Positions 9,107-19,661 of a stretch of 64,000 nucleotides of DNA are shown piece after piece. Each line of letters starts with the position of its first letter. Within the stretch, counting starts at the first letter, position 1. The notes under the pieces were generated by a model, which saw only the letters and a program-made list of their open reading frames with translations, was not told where the DNA came from and did no database searches. The translations under genes were made by a program, and so were the position numbers. Source of the stretch: Emmonsiellopsis sp. PD_33 (taxonomy: Eukaryota; Ascomycota; Eurotiomycetes; Onygenales; Ajellomycetaceae); the NCBI GenBank assembly GCA_032988165.1, contig JANTQF010000048.1, positions 1-64,000 of the forward strand, read 5' to 3'.

Positions 9107-10628
9107 ATGTTCCGCACTACCACTCTCCCCTCCGCCTCACGCACTGCACTCTTCCACCGTCTCACATCTACATCGACGCTCAGAGCTACCCCCACTACCC
9201 TAAACACTCTATACAACAACCCCGATACTAGAAACTTCTCCACATCACCGACGTCTAGCAACGATGCCAAGGTCAAGAGCATGCTTCAGGATAAAGAGAA
9301 CGGGTTCGGCTTTGTTAGGTCAAATCCCCCGCCTGCGAAGCCGAGGATGCGCGGGGTGACGGAGATTAGGGGGCCTTATTATTCGGTATGGATGACGTTC
9401 GTGTTTGGGAGAGATGTTGTTTGGTATACCGTATGCTGATGATTTAATGCGATTTGTATATCTAGGTGATGGGAAAGAGATATTTGGCTGATATCCTTGA
9501 GACGTGAGTATCAATTCCTATCCCGGTACTCGTTTGACGACGTGTTCTGATATTTGGGTTTTCTCGTGAAATAGGATGGGACAGTATGTAGATGGGCTTA
9601 AGTTCTCTGCAGGTTAGTATTCACCGTCTTCATTACTAGTTATTCTTTCACTCCTCAGTAGTGCTTGTCCTGATGCGACCCATGTAGGATCCTTCTCGCT
9701 CTTCGAAGAGGAGAAACTTAGAGAATTGCTCGATCTTGCTCACCAGCATGATGTTTATGTATCGACGGTATGATGCATTGCCATTCTACACTCACCACAA
9801 AAGCCCTGTGAGATAGATATTAACATACCAAATAGGGAGGCTGGGCCGAACATCTCCTCACACATCCCGACGTCGGCGCCGTGATGGATAAGTATCTCCG
9901 TAAATGCAAGGATCTAGGGTATGTCTTAACCATCTCCGCCATATTCGGGCGTTTAGTTGACTGGCCGTCTTCAAATAGGTTTGACGTCGTCGAGCTGTCT
10001 TCTGGCTTCCTCTCATTCCCACCAGATGATTGGCTTCGGCTTGTGGATAAAGTCCATTCGTACGGCATGAAGGCGAAACCGGAGCTCGGGATTCAATTTG
10101 GTGCTGGAGGAGGTATATCCTTACATGACTTGCAATCTGATACAATGACTAAAATCTCCCTCAGACACCGCCGCACGCGAACTTGAAGCCATGGGCACCA
10201 GCGACCCAGGCAAGCTGATCAACTTGGGCCGGAGATTCCTGGACGCTGGCGCCGAGCGATTGATGATCGAGAGTGAGGGTATCACTGAAAATGTCAGGAG
10301 CTGGCGAACGGACGTTGTTTCACAGATCATGAAGGAGCTGCCGCCGGAGCGGGTTATGTTTGAAGGTAGTTATTCACTCAATCCCGTTGGCTTAGGGGGG
10401 AATATTCGAGTTTTAGATGTTGGTGTTGATGCTGGTGCTGACTCGGTAACTATTGATTTGATAGCCGCTGAGCCAGCCGTGTTTAACTGGTATGTCCGGG
10501 AGTTTGGAACGGACGTAAATGTCTTCGTCGACCATTCTCAAATCGTGCAGTTGACCGCCTTGAGACGGGGTATCTGGGGAATGGCTGATACTTGGGGGAA
10601 GATTGTTTCGTACAAACCAGATGAGTAA
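9107..10628 (+). CDS. phosphosulfolactate synthase (ComA/HSA32) family protein
   Basis: Eight exons (9107-9385, 9466-9503, 9575-9612, 9688-9767, 9836-9918, 9979-10112, 10165-10365, 10465-10628) join with matching phases to 338 residues. The protein follows the ComA TIM-barrel order: GKRYLADILET, YVDGLKFSAGSFSLF, HDVYVSTGGWAEHLL, FDVVELSSGFLSFP, KAKPELGIQFGAG, GAERLMIESEGI and DHSQIVQLTALRRGIWG. Archaeal ComA adds sulfite to phosphoenolpyruvate. The plant homolog is the heat-stress protein HSA32. Fungal members have no firmly assigned reaction that I know of. The first 45 residues are rich in Arg, Ser and Thr with few acids, which fits a mitochondrial presequence (inference). ATG 9107 is the first in-frame ATG. 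Confidence 0.9.
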
Positions 10629-11153
10629 ACGCCGGATAGGGGTATGAAAGCACTGGAAAAGGGGTGCGTAGTCCTTTGTCAATTTTTATTTGGGTAACTA
10701 GTTATATGACATACCTGCAATAGTTGAAATGAGTTAACTAGTTAACTAGTACCGGCAGTATCTTGATCTCGGCCGCAGATAGTACTCCGTACGGTTCACA
10801 ACTTCCCAGTCATGGTCAAATCCAAACAATTTAAAAAGTAAGCGAAGTAGGTAAAGCAAGTATATATAGTGTAAAGTGAGAAAGGTGGTAGGGGCTGATT
10901 AAGGGTAGGGGGATGGGGAGAGGGACTATGGCGGCGTAAGCCGGGAAGCAGTAGATAGTAAGGAACTGAACTTCCCCCTTTTATCTAACCTCTACATTTC
11001 CCCCGTGGTATGTAATGACATAAGGATATATTTCAAATACCTCCCCAGCATAGTCCCAACCTTCTATACATTAAATATTAACCAATATAAAACAGTGCGA
11101 TAAAATAGCAAAAGAGACGCACAAGGCTAAATGAATTATTAGTAGCGCCTTTC
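10629..11153. other. intergenic stretch with TTAACTAG repeats
   Basis: Contains GTTAACTAGTTAACTAGT at about 10733-10750, a motif that recurs in other gene-free stretches of the window. No gene supported. Confidence 0.5.
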
Positions 11154-12314
11154 CTAATCATACTCAAACACAAACAGCAACTTCTCACACTTCTCGAACC
11201 GAAACGGCGCTTTGCGCAGCATCTCCTCCCCCTTCCCCCCCTCCACCACCCCCCAACTGGCCGTCACCTCAAAAACTTCACACCAATCCACCCCCATCAT
11301 CGGCCCCAAAAACCCCTCCTCCCCGGGAAACATCGGATGCCCCTTCCAAGGTGTCCGCTCGGCGTGGACCCTCAGCGTCCGCAGCCCCTTCATACCGCCC
11401 AGCAGCGCCCACTGCTCCTCCCACGGCGGGGAGGTGTCCGGGGCCACGTACGACGGGTCGCCCGGATACCCTTCGAAGAGGACGGTGAGTTCGAGGTGGC
11501 GGAGGGTGGTGTGTATGTGCGGGAATTGGTGGGTGTTTATGTATGTTTTGAGGGTTGTGAGGTGGCCGATGTTGAAGGTTGGGGTGGTGTAGAGGAGGGG
11601 GCGGGTTTCAGTGTAGCTGAGAATTTGGTTAGTTCTTGATACTATGTAGGGGTGGGTATTGGGGGTGGGGCAACAGGTTTGGGGGGGGGGGGGATAGTAG
11701 TTAGATATGCAAGCGCATATTATATATACATACATCCACCGACAAGTCATCAGCAGCGCGACCCTCACCAACGGACCATTCCTTCTCGCTTTCTCGAGCT
11801 CAAACCCGCCCCAGATCCCATACTCTATCCCGTCGACGGTATGTGTCCGGCGTCTCCAGCACCGCTCACGGTGCGTCCAGTGCTTGGCCGACGACGACGA
11901 TGGACATTGTATGCATGGTCGTCGACAGCCCCAGGGGTTGAGATGGACGGCGACATCGTCGCCGTCACTGCCCCATAGCGCGAATTTGAAGATTACTTGG
12001 CGTATTTCCGGCGGCAATTTTGTGAAGAGTAGGCTGGCTGATTGGACCTTTGTTTGTTGGATGACGACGGGCCGGTATGGTGGGAGCCAGGCGGGTTTGA
12101 TTGAGGGGGTGGGCACGAGGAGGGGCGGGGTGAGTGGGCGTTCGCGGATATTATCTCCCAAGACCTTCCTGGCGGGGGCCGGATATTCTGCCTCACAGGG
12201 CCGGGTGTGGCTGATGTGGAGGGCTGAGAGGGCCCGTCTGAAGCTGGGTCCTGAATGATTGGGACGGCATCTCTTGCATATTCCACACTGGTATGGTGGC
12301 TCTGGGGATGCCAT
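11154..12314 (-). CDS. fungal LPPEIR-motif (F-box-like) protein
   Basis: Exons 11734-12314 and 11154-11616, with a 117-base GTATGT...CTCAG intron in phase 2, give 347 residues. The frame also stays open through the intron, but the spliced form restores CRWIYTETRPLLY, which is typical of the family. The core is SLLFTKLPPEIRQVIFKFAL (about residues 94-113), then HLNPWGC, AKHWTHRERC and LLMTCRW. This order (LPPEIR..I, then a Cys/His-containing loop, then a tentative LL.TCR..Y.E) is common in a large group of fungal proteins that I associate with DUF7730/F-box-like annotations. The role is unknown. The N-terminus has four cysteines (QCGICKRCRP and CEAEY). Confidence 0.8.
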   Translation of the reverse strand: MASPEPPYQCGICKRCRPNHSGPSFRRALSALHISHTRPCEAEYPAPARKVLGDNIRERPLTPPLLVPTPSIKPAWLPPYRPVVIQQTKVQSASLLFTKLPPEIRQVIFKFALWGSDGDDVAVHLNPWGCRRPCIQCPSSSSAKHWTHRERCWRRRTHTVDGIEYGIWGGFELEKARRNGPLVRVALLMTCRWMYVYIICACISNYYPPPPQTCCPTPNTHPYIVSRTNQILSYTETRPLLYTTPTFNIGHLTTLKTYINTHQFPHIHTTLRHLELTVLFEGYPGDPSYVAPDTSPPWEEQWALLGGMKGLRTLRVHAERTPWKGHPMFPGEEGFLGPMMGVDWCEVFEVTASWGVVEGGKGEEMLRKAPFRFEKCEKLLFVFEYD

Positions 12315-14073
12315 TTATCCTCCGATGGATCGATCTCTTTAGATCTGGTGGGTAACTATTTGTTTCCTGGGCCGGCTAGCACAGCTTGATATGTTTGTTT
12401 TGGCGGTTGGAGAGAGGAGGATGCCACGGCGCAGTCAGGGGTTATGTTTCAGCTTGGATGTGAGCTACTTCGACCTTGGAGGAAGAAAGGGATATAAATA
12501 TTAAACAGCTGCGGTTAGTTTAAGCATTTATTTCAAGCCGCTGCCAAGCATAAATACGGGTGCCTCACCACCGGTTCGTAATAGGCGTCCCCCAAGGCAA
12601 AACACGCGCTCGATTCACCGGCAGGCCTGTGTTTAGGGCTAGAGTTAACTAGTTAACTTAGCGGGAATCGTTCAGTGTCGCAGAGCAACAGGGCCGCAGT
12701 GATGCGGGCCGTGAGGCATCAACTGAAGCATAACCACCCATTACTTAACTAGATAGCGAGTTAGTTAAGCTGGAGCTCGATTGATAACTGGACACCGCTA
12801 TTTTTCAGCCAGTGAGGACTCGATGGGGGTGTATGGCAGAAGTGAAAAGTTAGATATTGTTTCAAACTTGAACAGTCTGATATTGCCTGATAAATCTGTC
12901 CATAGGAATGTCCAAGATTTCAATTAGCACTATCCAGATATATACCAACCAGAGGTGAAATTTCTCTAGATTTCCCTTGGGAACTCAGATGAATCACCCT
13001 GAAAAACATCCTTTGCAAATTCCAATTTATCAGCCATAAAATTCATCAACTGCTTCTTCTCCTTTCTTCCATATGGATAAGAGAGGTAGCTAGAAGGAAT
13101 GGAGGGCATAGTGAGTTGCAATTCCAGGCAACAAGCTTGAAGCATTTAGCATTCTGCTATTCTCGACATTCTGAGACAGTAAGGTATGTCATTTGCAGAA
13201 TCACAGCCTGTACAAATGCCATTCTGGTTAAGATGTTCGTTTGTGATCTCATCTCGCGGGATTGACAAGTCTGTTTTTGATTGAAACTTATCATTCTCTG
13301 GAACATGGATAGACAATTTGCAGAAAATCATTCCGATTGCGCCGTATCAATAGAGTGATATGTTAAGGTCTTGGGGTTGAAAGTCGTCAAAGGATGAGGG
13401 GAAATTTATCCAACTTTTATGGTCAGGTGACCAACATTAGCCCTAACCCCCTATTCTTAATTCACTTTTTAATCTCCAAGTAACTAACTACCATTAATTT
13501 GGAAGAACCATGTATCCCCTTCTTTCTTCTACTTCTCAAATTTAAATAAAACATGAGAAGCTGTTTAATTTCGTTTGAGCCCCTCCTCCCCTCACCGCCC
13601 CCTTTGGAGCGTCTCCCCCTTTTTTGCTGGTCCACCAAAATACTGCCTCTGTCACAAAGACATGCCCGCATCATACGCCTTCAAGGTCGAAAACATTTCT
13701 CCTCTAAGAGCGGGCGATAGACAGAGCCCAGAGGAATTTTGCCTGGGCAGAGGAGGAGTAAGGACTCGGTTTAATGTAAACCAACCAACCACGTTCCTTG
13801 ACCCTTTTTAAAAACCATCTTCAACTTCATCTCGAGACTAATCCCATGCAATGAAAGCAGTAAATCAATAATACTATATCTTAAATGAACCGGTGTTGAC
13901 CTGCTACCTCCTAAATCATTGCTGTTCTTGCATTCTCCCCACTGACGTACATCGTGGCTTTATTCGGTCGGCAGAAGCAAATCAGAGAAAAAACCCGAAA
14001 AGTCGATTTCTAGCCCCTACTTGTATAGATAAAAGGCAAAAGGAGATTTCGGCCTCCTAGCGATGCCCTCATC
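12315..14073. other. gene-free stretch, 1.8 kb
   Basis: Mostly AT-rich. A GTTAACTAGTTAACTTA motif lies near 12644-12661. Open frames at 13146-13331 and 13462-13811 show no family features or convincing splice structure. Confidence 0.45.
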
Positions 14074-17003
14074 CTATTTCATCGGTTTCACTGGATCACC
14101 GTCGTCTGGAATGTTCTCCCACTCAGGGGCGGAGCCCGTGGCCCAAATGTACGCCTCAGCAGGCGATTTGAAAACTCCATCCTTCCAGAGCCGATAGGCG
14201 ACATGCTTTCTCCAGCTTAAGCTCTTCCAGAACCGTTCAGAGGATTCGTTCTGTTGGGGGTCGGGTCGGGGGGAGCAGGGACGCGATCCATACCCTTCCG
14301 TAGATTTGAAAACTGGGCCTTTCCAGAGCCGATTGCTGACGTGCTTTCTCCAGGTAAATGCCCTCCAAGATTTTGTAGAGGGTGCTCTATGTCGCCGGTG
14401 ACATGGATGAGTGCAGCGAGCCGATTCTAACTCTTCATACATGCAGAAAGTACCATCTGAATGATAGGTGCCCCAACGATGGCGGGTAAATTCACCTATA
14501 CGAAATAGATAGGATCCGCAGCGATCAAATGGCACACGGGCTATCGAACTATGATCAGGCCGACTGCAGCGGCAACAGACCCGAGCAACTGCATCATTGA
14601 CGCCTGCGTCGATGTCGTGGATTATCAAGGATGGTGGCTTAGAATTCCGTACCTTTCGGTGCATGGTCTCCAGAGTTCTTGGTGAAAGTCGGACTTTCTT
14701 ATACCGGTCGTCTTGTTCAAGAATTTCGCGCATATCCAGGCCCGCAGACTCAATAGCTTCGCACCATAAAACCCAACTAGTGGGTGACTTAAGTGCCAGG
14801 TCCGAAACAGTATACTCGAGGAGATTCCTTGAGTTGGGGTTGCATCCCATGGCTAGGAGTCGGATCAATACACCCTTCCAAGACAGGAAGATGCTGTTTG
14901 GCATACACGCATCGTTGCAGCTCGACATTGCGTTCACTATACGAGCCAATATACCATCATCCCAGTTATCCACGGCATAAGGATTTGCTCCAGCATCTAA
15001 GAGCGTACGTGCAACCTTTGGGAAGTAGTCTCTATGTACCATCTGTACGGAAGCCAAGAGCGCTGAACGGCCATTCCCGTCTTGTTCCTCAATATCATAA
15101 GTGTGGTGCAAGATATATTTCATTGGATTCATCGCTCGTGGCCTCGCATTCGGGGTGGAAGAAATCGCAAAGTGTAGAAGGGGAACAGATCGTCGGTGCC
15201 TATCGCCCCATGCATCTACATAAGAAACGGTAGTTCGAATATCAACTCCGCAACATAAGAGTAACAGATCAAACAGTGAAACTAATTTTTCACGACACCG
15301 AGTATCCCAGTAGTCCGGGTAGTGTAGGAGCTTGATAAAGATTGATATGGCTGAGTTTCCATCTCTATTACATAATTAGCAGATGAAGAAATGAGAGGGA
15401 AAGGGTGCCGAAGGGCTGAGTGAGGTAATCACCTATCACAGTCTAAAGGATTTGCTCCTTGTTGAATTAACAACTTGCATATTTCTGTATCAAAGAAATA
15501 TATTGCACACTATCCTCATGTCAGTATGTATCATCAATTTCAAGATTTAGAAGGGCTGACATGGAGCAGAGAATAACCATCCTCGTCACGATCATTTGGG
15601 TGAGCTACGCGCCTGGATAGAAGTTTCTGTACATAAGCAATATCTCCAACGGAGATGGCGTGGAAAATCTTTGAGCGATGATGATGGATACCGAAAGAAC
15701 ATATTGATCGTGTCATTCGAGTGCCATCCCGTGTACCATGAAGTGAGGAAGCGACGAAACCCTTGAGCCAGGGCATACTTGGCACAAATAATAGACGCAC
15801 GCCGCTCAATCGATCCAACGATTTCGAAAAAGATATTCGAACTCTGCCAAAAGGGAGTAAGACATCAACGTGCTCGGAATTAATCGGGTACTTTGTTTTC
15901 CTCGAAGACAATTCATAACTATAGGCGCTATTCCTTCCGGATGTGGGAAGGTCTTGGGACAAATCCAGTTCGATTTTTTGGTCATATCTCACCCAGCGGT
16001 GCGTCGTCAATGTCTGTTTGTGGTTTCGGCGCTTCCTATCTCGTAGTTCAACAGCCGATGCTTGCTGAGTATCAGCAAGGAGTTCCGTGAATTGGTCTTG
16101 TAGCCAGGTTAGATAGGCGATTGCTCTAGGGTTGGCGCTCAATAAAGCCGAACAAGCAGAGTATAACTCTTCAACGAACGAAAAAATAGCAGAGATGGAG
16201 CTGGACGCATCAACTGCCGACCCCAAAATCATCGTAGAAACGGTGTGATCGCATCGAGAAATGTTAGTCTCGAAGTTTTCTAACATATTCGTCAAGGCTC
16301 GGATTTGATTCTCCCTCAATGCTTCCCTCGTAGCGGAATCTCTCACCAGTGGCGAAAGGCTGTCTAGCTGCTTCCGTATGGTTGCGATATCCTCCCCAGC
16401 GAAGGATTGTGAAGTTTGCTGGATATTTTCGAGGCGATCAATCATATGGCGGTCGTTCTTCCTATTGACTCATAGTTAGTTAATTATTAAGTACTAACAA
16501 CTACGAAGTAGAGCAGCATCATTGACGACTGCCAGTATTCTTTTGGCTCTTACCGTCCAACTAACTCGAGAACAAGCAAAAGCGAGGTTTTATGCCCTGA
16601 AATCTGCTCTAAGACGGAACGAATATCCTTCTCTTTGGAAACAAATTTGATCTTTCCCTTGAACCGAGATAGCCGGGGAGATTTGGGCTGTTCGGTAGTA
16701 GTATTGTCAAGAAGTCGACGAAGACGATCCAAGTCGGCATTGCACGCCTGCAGAGTATTCTGAAGCTGTACGTCTATCTGGCACTTGTCCTGCTGACGGC
16801 CAGAAACTGTCCAGAGCGGCGAGATCACATCCTTGATCTGTTTAAGAGTCTCTTCTAGTCCTCCGATGAGATCAACAGACCCTCTGCGCTTCGACAGACG
16901 CATTTGAGATCTTGGACGCCAAACGTATCACTGCCGAAGAGGCGCGGACAGCCACATCAATGACACTAATGGTGCTGGCGGCTATTGCGAAGGCTTCGGC
17001 CAT
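14074..17003 (-). CDS. ankyrin-repeat protein with STAND-type N-terminus, apparent frameshift
   Basis: The 5' ATG at 17003 opens MAEAFAIAASTISVIDVAVR and ASSAVIRLASKISNAS, the usual start of fungal STAND/ankyrin proteins. This frame stops after VEAQRVC near 16874. The next frame continues at once with SVDLIGGLEETLKQIKDV, so one extra base in the run near 16876-16884 breaks the gene. Downstream, exons (to 16554), 15561-16461, 15433-15509 and 14074-15364 join with consistent phases. The middle is helical; ankyrin-like segments include DGYSLLHCAIYFFDTEICKL and LLIQQGANPLDCD, then LLDAGANPYAVDN. The C-terminal part has a CCRCSRPDHSS cysteine cluster and two copies of a WRKHV...RLWK...VFKS motif. 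An ATG at 16903 could start a shorter protein. Substrate or ligand unknown; possibly an innate-immunity-type receptor (inference). Confidence 0.75.
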
Positions 17004-17288
17004 GGCCGTTTCAAAGGAGGGGTAAGGGGATTGAAGGTGCCTTGGGTGCGAGCCAGGGGGCGTTTAATATAATACCTTGAAGTCCGAACTCGGCCTTCGT
17101 ATTTCCCATCCGCTTGCAAAGAGGCTGTGGCCTCAGACTGCCCAGCGGGGGATTCCTTGATTAAATAGTATTTGGGAGTCCGCTGCGGTGCGCATGTCTG
17201 CTGTATCACGCAGTTATTCGCTGGCATCTTGCCTTCTCTCTCCCTTCCAGCAAATAGAAAGCAGCAGAGCAGGAAAAAGAAAAAAAAT
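17004..17288. other. divergent promoter region
   Basis: Upstream of both the ankyrin STAND-like gene (minus) and the cutinase-like gene (plus). No clear motif recognised. Confidence 0.4.
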
Positions 17289-18548
17289 ATGCGACCACCT
17301 TTTGTACTCAGCCTTGGGCTCGCTGGGTTGCCAACTGTTTTCGCTCAGCCTGGCGATTCATGGTGTCCGCCCGTCGCCTTGGTTTTTGGTATGGTTGACC
17401 AATCCCTTTCTCTGCCATGTTATCGTGCACGTAGAATCTCACCATCTGCCAGCCAGAGCTACAGGCGACCCTCCACAAGGCGTCGAGGGTGCGTCCGAGG
17501 CAGAATTCGTGGCGGCAGCAGATCAGTTCTGGTCCAAAGGTTATGGCGCGGTGGGACACTCGATCTTGACGAATCTGACTGTCCTCATCCCGTCAGAGGG
17601 CGGTCGAGCAGCGGCAAGCGGGAATCCAGTGCAGTATCCAGTATGTCATGTATCACACAGACGCCAGAAGTACACGTTGAGGATTTGACTGACGATATCT
17701 GCGCAGGCCAATGGTTCTGGCTGTCCTTCAGAGAATGTGGGAGCTGACGACCTGGTCAGCTATATCTCTGCCATGGCGTCAGTCTGCCCGAAGACAAAAT
17801 TCGCCGTTGGCGGACATGGAGAAGGCGGAGTTGTTGCTGTCAAAGCCATTCAGACCCGCGAAGACATTCTGGCGAACGTTATTGCGGTGACAATACTCGG
17901 AGGTCCAGCTTGTCCCGAGGCAGTTGCGGATAGGTGCAGGTCGTACTGTAATGCGGGAGACACTGTACGAGTCTCTCTTCCTTTCCTTCTATTACCTCTA
18001 TTACCTTTACTGCTTCTATTACCTCTCTCTCCTCTATCACTTCTCTTCTCCCTATTACGCCTATTATCCCTACTGCTCTCCCAACTACCCTCATTACCCT
18101 TACTGCCCCTACCTCTCTACCACCCCCCACTCTCAACTCCAATTTTTCAATGAGGTACACATAAGGTTATATGAGGTCATGTTACTACTCTTTCTGCTTC
18201 TTATTTTCCCATTTTTCTATAACTAAAGAGAGAGATGGTAGTTATATACACCAGTTAACTAACCCCCTTTAGTTCTGCGAACGAGCCCGTCCCATTGATG
18301 ACTGCCAGTCAGAAGAACGGCGATGGGTGTCAGAAGGTCTCCTTACGGAGCGCGCCGACATTGAAAATCCTCTTGCTACTTTAGTAGCGCCAGACTGCAG
18401 CGGATCAGAACCTCCTGAGAAGGGCCACGTAGTTGGGAACGGGATCGATCCGAATACAGGATACCATGAAGACGGCTTCTATGTACGGGCAGCTGCTTGT
18501 TTTATCTTCAACAAATGGGGGGCCAGTGTCCAGTCATTTTCACGTTGA
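17289..18548 (+). CDS. cutinase-family protein lacking the nucleophile serine
   Basis: Exons 17289-17388, 17435-17640, 17707-17964 and 18273-18548 join to 279 residues. A short hydrophobic signal peptide (MRPPFVLSLGLAGLPTVFAQ) is followed by CPPVALVFE. The family order is clear: DDLVSYISAMASVCPKTKF (compare D.V.YI..M...CP.TK), then the elbow, then ANVIAVTILGGPACPE, CNAGDTFCERA (compare CNPGDPVC) and GYHEDGFYVRAAACF for the His-containing end. The nucleophile elbow, normally GYSQG, reads GHGEG, so the catalytic Ser is Gly. The last intron (17965-18272, 308 bases) is unusually long and pyrimidine-rich. Either this is a secreted pseudo-enzyme or a decaying gene. All other family landmarks and the frame are intact. 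Confidence 0.82.
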
Positions 18549-18860
18549 ACTTCTGTTACTATTTTCCTCTATTCTTTCTTTCTTTCTTTTCTTTCTATTA
18601 CTTCCACGATTCTCGACCTCTAATTATCTCTATTACTTTTATTACTCTCTATTATTTCTTATTACTTCCCACTGCCTTTAGTGTCCTTTACTGCTTTTTA
18701 CTTCTAATTTCTACTACTCCTTAACTACCTTCTATTTCCCCTAATACCTTCTATCCTCTTCATTATTCCTACTATACTACCTTTTACCACCCTTCTTACA
18801 TTCTCCTTCTAGCTATCCCTATTATTCCCTATCACCCTACCACCTTTCCCACTCCACGCT
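17965..18860 (+). repeat. low-complexity pyrimidine tract, CTATTAC-like units
   Basis: Two pyrimidine-rich blocks with recurring TCTATTACC/TTTATTACTC words: one inside the last intron of the cutinase-like gene (about 17980-18135), one just after its stop (about 18550-18860). Only exon 4 (18273-18548) lies between them. Confidence 0.65.
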
Positions 18861-19661
18861 CTCTTGTCTCTCTATCCATATTTTAGAATAGGCTCTCCAC
18901 CGCAGTACCCTAAAATGGAAAAACCATATTATCTAGCCTCCCAACCAAGGTGAGATTTTCAACAAGGCGCAGTTAAGGCTACCCTTTCTGATCCTTATTT
19001 ACTCCGCCCTTTTTTCTATATAACGCCGATTAAAGGGGAGAAAGTTGAAGGGATTATGCAATTTTTTGTAACGATAATAAAAGGGAACCATCTCACATGG
19101 CAGAATTAACTACTACATTCACTGCGCGGCTCACTCCATCCATGCCACACTGATGCAAATGGGCATACATACAATAAAGTCCATGATCTAGGAACTAAAA
19201 CCGGCCGACGGTCTTTAGTCTTGATGGAATATATATATACATAGCCGTCTCATATTTCATGAAAATGCAAAATGAATTTAATTAAATCATAAATACACCA
19301 AACCATCTCAACCTGACAGGGAGGGAGTTGGTCAAATCCTTAGTTTTTAATCACACATACTCCGCGCTTGCTTCTATGTATGTACATACCATGACCCGGG
19401 AAGATAAAAAAAGAAGAAGAGGAAGATACAAATACCCCTGCCTACCCCTTATACACGACCCGTTGTTAAAAGTCGGAACCACGGGTCATCTGAGTAGTCG
19501 GAAGGGGCATATCGAGATCGAATCGGGAGGGAAAGAAGGTGGGAAGGAGAACGGGGTAGTTGCGTCGACAGTGGGAATTCGAGAAGTCGATTCCGCATGT
19601 GGTCCAACAGATCAAACTGCAAGCCGACTCCGTGAAGCTGGAAGGGACCTTCATCCATTGT
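18549..19661. other. intergenic stretch
   Basis: Begins with the second pyrimidine tract, then AT-rich sequence to the 3' end of the next minus-strand gene. No gene supported. Confidence 0.5.

Noticed and set aside
13462..13811. Frames on both strands in the 12.3-14.1 kb gap
   Set aside because: No start context, domain or splice sites; sequence is low in complexity.
18000..18130. CTATTAC tandem words as a possible CRISPR-like or satellite array
   Set aside because: Units are degenerate and pyrimidine-only with no regular spacers; it lies in a eukaryotic intron.
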